A stretch of 64,000 nucleotides of DNA from the NCBI GenBank assembly GCA_020846635.1, contig JADLDO010000020.1, positions 248,001-312,000 of the forward strand. The letters are read 5' to 3'. How positions within the stretch are numbered: position 1 is the first letter of the stretch; the number at the start of each line of letters is the position of its first letter. The translations under genes were made by a program, and so were the position numbers. This document shows positions 58,894 to 64,000 of the stretch, piece after piece. The notes under the pieces are model-generated. The model did no database searches and was not told the DNA's origin. It was given only the letters and a program-made list of their open reading frames with translations. The stretch comes from Caldilineaceae bacterium (GTDB lineage: Bacteria > Chloroflexota > Anaerolineae > Caldilineales > Caldilineaceae).

Positions 58894-59727
58894 ATGCCAT
58901 ACGACAACAAGGCTCTGATAGGCGTTGTGAACAGTCAAGGCTATCTCTTGCAACAGGCCGTCGAGCACATAGTCAGGACGGGTAATGGAACGCAAATAAA
59001 CCAGTGGAACGTAGTTAGTAGTGAGCACTATTGGGAAAATACTGACCGGGAACAGAGCGGCTACATAGATCTGCTTATTAGGTATGCCTCGGATGGAATT
59101 ATGGGGGTCGTGGAATGCAAGAGGTATGCAGAGGAAACACCTTGGATTTTTCTGTGCCCGGATGATGAACCTGCCGATGTACGCTATTCCTCTCTATATT
59201 GGGCGCACAAAACCCGGCAATTTGGCAATAAGATGGGATTCTATGAGTTTGTCTATTGCCCAACTAGCCGCGCCGCCAAGTTCTGCATAGTGCGTGGGCA
59301 GGCAAAAGAAAAGCCTATGCTGGAACGAATCGCAGGGGAACTACTATATTCAGTCGAGGCACTTGCAAAACAGTATTCTTCACTGCCAAACATCCCAAGT
59401 GGCTCTTCGATTTTTGTGCCAATTATTGTTACTACTGCCCAGCTCTACATATGTAAATATGATCAGCAGAATATTGAACCCGAGAGTGGAACTCTAAATT
59501 TGGATCACGCGCAATTTGAGAAAGTGCCATTCATTCGCTTTCACAAGGTCTTTACGAATACCGACGTTGATCTCAACTCAATTGAACAATTCTCAGAGAT
59601 CGAGAAGAGGCAAAGTCAGACAGTGATGGTTGTGCAGATTAACTCACTGTCTGAATTCCTGTCGAGTCGCCACAACTTAACGAGTCCAGGGGGAGTAATG
59701 CGTATGCCTTGGCAGCCGCCCCTTTGA
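58894..59727 (+). CDS. Protein with a restriction-endonuclease-like (PD-(D/E)XK) motif
   Basis: A 277-residue hypothetical protein. The region GYIDLLIRYASDGIMGVVECKRY (Asp near residue 52, then E-C-K near 68) fits the D...ExK catalytic core of PD-(D/E)XK nucleases. The remaining sequence is mixed alpha/beta with no second domain I recognise. Codon use is more AT-rich than in the host genes, consistent with transfer. It follows two small membrane-protein genes, so a membrane-linked defence or exclusion unit is conceivable, but this is speculation. Confidence 0.6.
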   Translation: MPYDNKALIGVVNSQGYLLQQAVEHIVRTGNGTQINQWNVVSSEHYWENTDREQSGYIDLLIRYASDGIMGVVECKRYAEETPWIFLCPDDEPADVRYSSLYWAHKTRQFGNKMGFYEFVYCPTSRAAKFCIVRGQAKEKPMLERIAGELLYSVEALAKQYSSLPNIPSGSSIFVPIIVTTAQLYICKYDQQNIEPESGTLNLDHAQFEKVPFIRFHKVFTNTDVDLNSIEQFSEIEKRQSQTVMVVQINSLSEFLSSRHNLTSPGGVMRMPWQPPL

Positions 59728-60038
59728 TGCCCCAGAGGGCTCCTCAACACCGTTGAGGTATTGAAACAGCGGGCGGTTTTCGGCGAGGAATCCCCAATGT
59801 AAGAACGCGAGCAGCGAGGGGATTCCTCCCGTTGGTCGGAATGACCGCGGCGAGAGCATGTCAAAACGCCACTTTTGATATAGCTCTGGGATGGGAAAGA
59901 GTGTTTGGTGGGTGGGGTGACTACGCGTGCAAGGCGAGGGAACGGGGAAATAAAAATACGGGACCAGCCCACGCCACAATCTTTCAACTGTGACGTTCCC
60001 CCGAAGGGAAGAGTCCAGTCCCGTTTTTTCGCCGTATG
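59728..60038. other. Non-coding gap with two hairpins, between convergent genes
   Basis: 311 bases without a gene. A perfect 11-bp inverted repeat, GAGGAATCCCC / GGGGATTCCTC (59785-59795, 59818-59828), has a 22-base loop. Further right, ACGGGAC (59958-59964) pairs with GTCCCGT (60018-60024), enclosing a TTCCC/GGGAA hairpin and followed by six Ts. It probably terminates the rightward genes before the opposing integrase gene. No tRNA-like sequence was found. Confidence 0.55.
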
Positions 60039-61040
60039 CTACTCGTCAAATGGCACGAAGAGCGACAGCGGCGATACGAGATCAAGACGAATATCATCGA
60101 CCTCCAACAGCGTATATTCGTCGGTCTGCGAGTAACTCGCATGACCAAGCTGCCGCCGCAATAGGTCTGCCGACACCTTGTCGGGGCGACTGCGCCGGTA
60201 GTGCGTAGCAAAGGCGCGGCGTAAATCGTGCGGGCCAACGATCTGTTCGTCCAATGACGCCCGCGCAATTGCGTTTTTGACTACCTTGTAGATACCTTGA
60301 CCTGTCAGTCTCTCGCCGCGTTGCCCCATGAAGAGCGGGCCGTGGCTGCGCTCGATGGAATCCAGGTAGGCAACGATGATCTTTCCCGTCGCACAATCAA
60401 AGGCAGCATCCCGCTGGCCGTCCTTGTTGGCCCTGGTGCGCTTGCCCACCACGCTGGCGTGACCGGAATGGTCAGCCTCAACCACAACATTCTCCACGTT
60501 CAAATGTGATACTTCCGCCCGACGTAAGCCCATGCCCATGAGCATGGCAACGATAGCGCGATCCCGCAGTGGGTCACGTCCGTGACCAGCTACCTCAAGC
60601 AACTGGTGGAGTGACAAGACGCCCACAGCCTTGCGCTTGGGCGGTCCTCCATCCGCGCTGGGGACCCACTTGGTATAGTCCCGCTCAACATAGCCCGCAT
60701 CAAACGCCCAGCGAAACATCTCTTTGATCCGCTTAATGATGGTGGCGCGGGTATGGTAAGCGATCTGTCGTTTTGTGTAAGGCGATATGGCGGTCCTCAA
60801 ATATCGCTCGAACAAGACGAAATCATCTGGCTTCAGCAGCCATTCGCGCGGAGGCCCTTCCGCCTCCCACCAGTCCGTGAACCAGCGCAGTTGGTATTCA
60901 TAGCCATCGACAGTTAGCTGGTTATCCATCCTCGCACGACGACGCCGGATGTACTCGCCAATCAGCCAATTCAGATGGCGAGCATCCAACACAGCAACGC
61001 GCGGCTCACGACGGATCGCGCCTACGTCCGCAGACAACAT
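60039..61040 (-). CDS. Tyrosine recombinase/integrase
   Basis: 333 residues from ATG 61040, which has GGAGG six bases upstream. The N-terminal SAM-like core-binding domain (about 20-120) is followed by the catalytic domain with Arg in GMGLRRAEVSHL (about 170), the HxxR box PHDLRRAFATHY (about 271), LGHASYSQTDEY with the second His and the nucleophile Tyr (about 307). It closely follows the XerC/phage-integrase pattern and is intact. It probably catalyses insertion and excision of the element that begins near here. Confidence 0.93.
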   Translation of the reverse strand: MLSADVGAIRREPRVAVLDARHLNWLIGEYIRRRRARMDNQLTVDGYEYQLRWFTDWWEAEGPPREWLLKPDDFVLFERYLRTAISPYTKRQIAYHTRATIIKRIKEMFRWAFDAGYVERDYTKWVPSADGGPPKRKAVGVLSLHQLLEVAGHGRDPLRDRAIVAMLMGMGLRRAEVSHLNVENVVVEADHSGHASVVGKRTRANKDGQRDAAFDCATGKIIVAYLDSIERSHGPLFMGQRGERLTGQGIYKVVKNAIARASLDEQIVGPHDLRRAFATHYRRSRPDKVSADLLRRQLGHASYSQTDEYTLLEVDDIRLDLVSPLSLFVPFDE

Positions 61041-61215
61041 TACATTCCTCCATTTGCTAGGGTTCTTCACCACGAGGGTTGCGGCTTGATGATCCCGACG
61101 CAAATTCGGTGCAGGTCGCTATTAGCAGTAGCGGCCTACGTTGTTTGTCCTATTTAGTTGTACGTCAAACGGGTTACCAGGCCCGACACACGCACTATAG
61201 CAAGGAATCTGCTCC

Positions 61216-61476
61216 ATGTCTACGAAATTCCGAATTATCGCGGCTGTTTGGGGTGCAATTTGGGCACTCTGCCTACAAAGGACGCAGTGGGGGCGCTGGC
61301 TGGCGCTGCATCGTACCTGGCTGACGGTCGTGGTTGGCGTCGGTGTCAACCTCGCAATCCTCTGTTTCGTGCTGCCACGCAACCTCTGGCTACGCGCCTT
61401 CGAGGTCTTTGCGCTCTCCAGTGTGGGCGTCATTATACGGAGCCTCATCAATGAGTATCGGAACGATGCCGCCTAA
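61216..61476 (+). CDS. Small membrane protein, paralogue of the one at 58282
   Basis: An 86-residue protein starting at ATG 61216. A short basic N-terminus and two to three hydrophobic helices are visible, with TWLTVVVGVGVN and IIRSLINEY shared with the 58282 protein. Its end overlaps the next start by 11 bases (ATGCCGCCTAA). It is the first gene rightward from the integrase, in the likely early operon. Confidence 0.65.
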   Translation: MSTKFRIIAAVWGAIWALCLQRTQWGRWLALHRTWLTVVVGVGVNLAILCFVLPRNLWLRAFEVFALSSVGVIIRSLINEYRNDAA

Positions 61477-61762
61477 GAAGCGGGGCGAATACAAGCCCCG
61501 GCTTGCCACAACCACCAAGACTCATCTCGACACCATCGTTGACAGAAGCGTGAGCGGTCACAGCCACCTACGAGAAATCGTAGAGTGGCTCAACTGCGAA
61601 CGCACCGCCGCAAAGATGAACATGGACAAGGCAAGACAGGCACGCGCCGGCGAACTCAGCCACGCCGTGGCCCAACTGGCATTGGATTGGGCCGACATCG
61701 AACGCGCCGCACGCGAAGCACGCGACGGCAAGATTGTGGATACGAAGGAAAAGGAAACATGA
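61466..61762 (+). CDS. Small hydrophilic protein of unknown function
   Basis: A 98-residue protein, Lys/Arg/Glu/Ala-rich and mostly helical. I choose ATG 61466 because it overlaps the preceding stop; ATG 61451 is also possible. The N-terminus is basic (MPPKKRGEYKPR), and a helical region with alternating Ala/Arg/Glu follows. It could be a small DNA-binding or regulatory phage protein, but no motif proves this. Confidence 0.55.
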   Translation: MPPKKRGEYKPRLATTTKTHLDTIVDRSVSGHSHLREIVEWLNCERTAAKMNMDKARQARAGELSHAVAQLALDWADIERAAREARDGKIVDTKEKET

Positions 61763-61805
61763 CAGACGCAATCCCCCGCGGGAGTGGTACGGAGGAGGGG
61801 TAGGT

Positions 61806-62828
61806 ATGGCAAAAGGCAAGAGAGCCAGAGCAGAAGAAGACATTGAGGTCAACGATGGGAGAGAGTTCCCCTTCTTCATCATCGGCAATGCCCTGATTAC
61901 TGACTACGGCGCAAAGATAGGTGCGTATGGAGTAGCTGTCTACAACGTGCTTGCCATGTATGCAGGGCAGAGCGACAAGTCGTGGCCTTCCTACCAGAAG
62001 ATCGCAGACCTGATAGGGATCAGCAGGCAGAAGGCATTTGACACAGTTGCCCTGTTGGTAGACCTGGGGTTAGTCACCAAGAAAAATCGCTATAACGATT
62101 CCGGTGATAAGACCTCAAACCTCTACACCCTAACCAAGCAAGCGGCATGGGGTAGTACACAGGATAGACTACCCCCTAGTACACCACATGGACTACCCCT
62201 AGTACACGACATAGACTACCGTAGTCCACACGGTGTACATGATCAAGACTCATTGAACAATACTCAATTGGAACAAGAAGAGAGAGAGGGCGCGAGCGCC
62301 CAGCCCTCCCCCCCGCCTTCGTCGCCTGCTCACGAAGTGGATGTTGAGTTCATGGCGGACGTTCCACCCACACACCCCATTCCAGAAAAAGCGTCACCAC
62401 CCACTAAAGCGCCGCGCGGCGCGTGCAAGCTTCAACTGCTCAACGGCAAGATTCCGGCGGGGACGGGCGACAGGCCCGACCGCGTCTACCACGAGATCCA
62501 CCCATTGGATGACGACCGCTGCAAACTCAATGACGCGCAGCGCAAGGCCATCGAGGCAACGGTCACAGATCTCCTGCTCTGGCGCGAGGTCGTCATCGCC
62601 TGGGCATTGGCAGGCAACAAACCAACCAACATCCGCGGCCAACTCGACTGGTATCGAGATCCCAGCCGCTTCAGAAAGGAGAACCACCATGCAGGCACTG
62701 GCGGACATAATGGAGCGAATCGTTCCGGTAACGGCACCTACCAGCCCCCCGAAGCCGCACCCTTCACCCAGGAACAATGGCGCGAGTGGCTGGCAAACCG
62801 ACCCCCCGAAGAAATCCCGCCCTACTGA
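61806..62828 (+). CDS. Phage/plasmid-type replication initiator with winged-helix domain
   Basis: 340 residues from ATG 61806, preceded by GGAGGAGGGG. The N-terminal region (about 20-110) holds a helix-turn-helix, SYQKIADLIGISRQKAFDTV, followed by LVDLGLVTKK, as in phage replication and DnaD-like proteins. A disordered Ser/Pro/Thr/Glu-rich linker (about 115-190) is encoded by DNA with direct repeats (62153-62241), and a C-terminal helical domain follows. The end overlaps the helicase-loader gene by 140 bases in another frame. The arrangement resembles lambda O, whose gene contains the origin iterons, next to P. Confidence 0.75.
   Translation: MAKGKRARAEEDIEVNDGREFPFFIIGNALITDYGAKIGAYGVAVYNVLAMYAGQSDKSWPSYQKIADLIGISRQKAFDTVALLVDLGLVTKKNRYNDSGDKTSNLYTLTKQAAWGSTQDRLPPSTPHGLPLVHDIDYRSPHGVHDQDSLNNTQLEQEEREGASAQPSPPPSSPAHEVDVEFMADVPPTHPIPEKASPPTKAPRGACKLQLLNGKIPAGTGDRPDRVYHEIHPLDDDRCKLNDAQRKAIEATVTDLLLWREVVIAWALAGNKPTNIRGQLDWYRDPSRFRKENHHAGTGGHNGANRSGNGTYQPPEAAPFTQEQWREWLANRPPEEIPPY
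62153..62241 (+). repeat. Iteron-like direct repeats inside the initiator gene (candidate origin)
   Basis: Three direct repeats start at 62153, 62177 and 62200: TAGTACAC, three to four variable bases, AT(A/G)GACTACC plus Cs, spaced 24 and 23 bases. A fourth, partial copy (TAGTCCAC) begins 22 bases later at 62222 and runs into GTGTAC. Each unit is also partly palindromic (GTAGT...ACTAC). The host protein region is low-complexity linker, so the DNA rather than the peptide seems to be under selection. Confidence 0.7.
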
Positions 62829-63582
62829 TGGCTGCAAGTGCGGTGGCGCGGGGCATGTGCTGGTGGACGACGGCCACACCGGCAAGCTGGTGCGCTGCCC
62901 CGACTGCACCGACTGGCTGGCGCACAGCCGCCTCACGCCGGAGGAGCAGGCGCACACACTCGACGACATTGCCGACCGCGACGACGACAGCCGCGGCGAA
63001 ATGCTGGCGCTGCGCTTCCTGGGCAAAGAGATGCTGGCGGACCCGTTCGGCTTCCTGAGCATCTGGGGAAAAAAGGGCGGCGGCAAGTCGCTGCTGCTGA
63101 CCGCGTTGATTGCGGAGTTCTGCCGCGCTGGGCGCAACGCTCGTTACTTCAACGCCGGAGAGATCGTCTCCCTGCTCTCGCCGGGCGACGACAAGGAGAT
63201 CGACGGCTTCCGCCATGTAGCAGGCAACCCCGATGCGTGCAAGGCAGCGTTGAAGGCAGTGCCGGTACTGGCAATCGACGAGGTAGACAAGCTCAAATGG
63301 ACGGCCTGGCAGGTGCAGCAAATTGGCGAAGTAATCGAACATCGCCATCGCCATGCCGAAAGCTTGGTCACGCTCTTTGCCATGAATCGCCCACCCTGGG
63401 AATGGCAGAACGCCGGGGAGGTGGAGCACATCGCCAGCCGCCTGAGCGATGGCCGGTTCTATCGCCGCTGGCCCGACGACAAGCTGCGCTGGCTGCCCAA
63501 GTGCGCGGGTAGCAAGCCGGAACTGCCGGGGCTGTTCGAAGTAACGCTGGCCGACATTCGACCCAGACTGCGAAGGTGGTGA
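62689..63582 (+). CDS. DnaC-like helicase loader ATPase
   Basis: 297 residues from ATG 62689, which has AGAAAGGAGA ahead and lies inside the end of the initiator gene. The N-terminus has a possible zinc site (CKC...CPDC at about 49-73). An AAA+ core follows: Walker A GKKGGGKS (about 127-134), Walker B VLAIDEVD (about 192-199), sensor region LVTLFAMNRPP and an Arg-containing HIASRLSDGRFY. It resembles DnaC/DnaI/IstB ATPases and probably loads the replicative helicase at the adjacent iterons. Confidence 0.85.
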   Translation: MQALADIMERIVPVTAPTSPPKPHPSPRNNGASGWQTDPPKKSRPTDGCKCGGAGHVLVDDGHTGKLVRCPDCTDWLAHSRLTPEEQAHTLDDIADRDDDSRGEMLALRFLGKEMLADPFGFLSIWGKKGGGKSLLLTALIAEFCRAGRNARYFNAGEIVSLLSPGDDKEIDGFRHVAGNPDACKAALKAVPVLAIDEVDKLKWTAWQVQQIGEVIEHRHRHAESLVTLFAMNRPPWEWQNAGEVEHIASRLSDGRFYRRWPDDKLRWLPKCAGSKPELPGLFEVTLADIRPRLRRW

Positions 63583-63586
63583 CGCG

Positions 63587-64000
63587 ATGGACTATCAGAT
63601 CTACCAGGGTGATTGCATCGAGACAATGCGCGGGATTGAGCCTGGCACCGTGCAAACCTGTGTCACGTCGCCACCCTATTTTGGACTTCGTGACTATCAA
63701 ACTGCGACCTGGGAGGGCGGCGATCCTGGGTGCGACCATAAGCCGAGCAGCACACCGGGCCGACGCGGTCTGGCGTCATCCACACTGGCCGGCGGCAAGG
63801 CTACAACGGGCTGCTTGCAGACAGGTTATGGAGGAATATGCCCTCGCTGTGGTGCTATACGTATTGACCAGCAAATCGGCCTGGAAGACACACCCGACGC
63901 CTACGTTGCCAAATTGGTTGACGTGTTCCGCGAGGTGCGTCGGCTGCTGCGCGACGATGGCACGCTCTGGCTTAACCTCGGAGACAGCTACAACGGGAGT
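63587..64000 (+). CDS. DNA methyltransferase (N4-cytosine/N6-adenine type), partial
   Basis: The first 138 residues only; the window ends inside the gene. The catalytic motif TSPPY is at residues 27-31, followed by a Cys/His insertion (CDH near 49, CPRC near 95) that looks like a zinc ribbon, and then the LVDVFREVRRLLRDDGTLWLNLGDSY region with the SAM-binding strand. This layout is common among prophage and mobile-element methyltransferases. The target-recognition part and any cognate nuclease lie outside the window. It starts 4 bases after the helicase-loader stop. Confidence 0.85.
   Translation, partial: MDYQIYQGDCIETMRGIEPGTVQTCVTSPPYFGLRDYQTATWEGGDPGCDHKPSSTPGRRGLASSTLAGGKATTGCLQTGYGGICPRCGAIRIDQQIGLEDTPDAYVAKLVDVFREVRRLLRDDGTLWLNLGDSYNGS

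Noticed and set aside
59785-59828. The 11-bp inverted repeat near the integrase as transposon ends
   Set aside because: The two arms enclose only 22 bases and no transposase; it is better explained as an RNA hairpin.
62153-62241. Reading the repeats in the initiator gene as a CRISPR array
   Set aside because: The units are only 22-24 bp including variable parts, with no 25-40 bp unique spacers, and they lie within a coding sequence; no cas genes are present.

Overview
The window looks like a piece of a GC-rich bacterial chromosome, most likely from the Chloroflexota (Caldilinea/Anaerolineae-like). This is inferred from several signs: a rod-shape operon carrying minC-minD, two complex I loci back to back, secreted proteins with Pro/Thr-rich stalks, and TTG/GTG starts. 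No rRNA or tRNA is present to settle the taxonomy, and none of it was checked by database search.

Layout. (1) 1-7204, plus strand: cell-shape and division-site operon mreB (3' end only)-mreC-mreD-mrdA(PBP2)-minC-minD-rodA, with no minE, closed by a terminator. (2) 7281-8468, minus: a sugar-isomerase-like TIM barrel and a VOC/glyoxalase protein. (3) 8591-23948, minus: a complete 12-gene complex I operon read A-B-CD-EF-G-H-I-J-K-L-M-N, with NuoC/D and NuoE/F fused. (4) 24691-33385, plus: a divergent second nuo set containing only membrane-arm genes (A-H-J-K-orf-L-M-N), with a small TPR/membrane protein gene inserted and a strong terminator at the end. (5) 33637-38923, plus: a secreted beta-propeller protein, a MurE-like ligase and a lipoprotein built of four internal repeats. 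(6) 38948-44163: a glycosidase-like/O-antigen-ligase fusion and a CHAT peptidase (minus), divergent from a polytopic membrane protein (plus). (7) 44199-55672, minus: an eleven-gene glycerol/dihydroxyacetone operon, dhaK-dhaL-glpK-dhaM-HPr-EI-glpA-glpB-glpC-panE (HPr and EI make a dedicated PTS phosphorelay). Glycerol enters through glycerol kinase and anaerobic-type GlpABC. Dihydroxyacetone enters through DhaKLM fed by the local EI and HPr. (8) 55886-57941: a secreted SGNH hydrolase and a SAM methyltransferase. (9) About 58100 to the window end: a mobile element (prophage or integrative element). It carries small paralogous membrane proteins, a PD-(D/E)XK-like protein, a tyrosine integrase, a replication initiator with iterons inside its own coding sequence, a DnaC-type helicase loader and a DNA methyltransferase cut by the window end.

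The energy genes fit together. GlpABC and complex I would both deliver electrons to the quinone pool, and the second membrane-arm set may give an alternative proton-pumping module that shares or borrows a peripheral arm. Between genes the window carries several families of short palindromes and tandem duplications, some spanning stop codons. The most novel-looking items are the peripheral-arm-less complex I locus with its extra gene and His-rich NuoL loop, the lambda-like origin inside the phage initiator gene, the stop-codon-straddling tandem duplications, and the glycosidase/O-antigen-ligase fusion that seems to lack its nucleophile.
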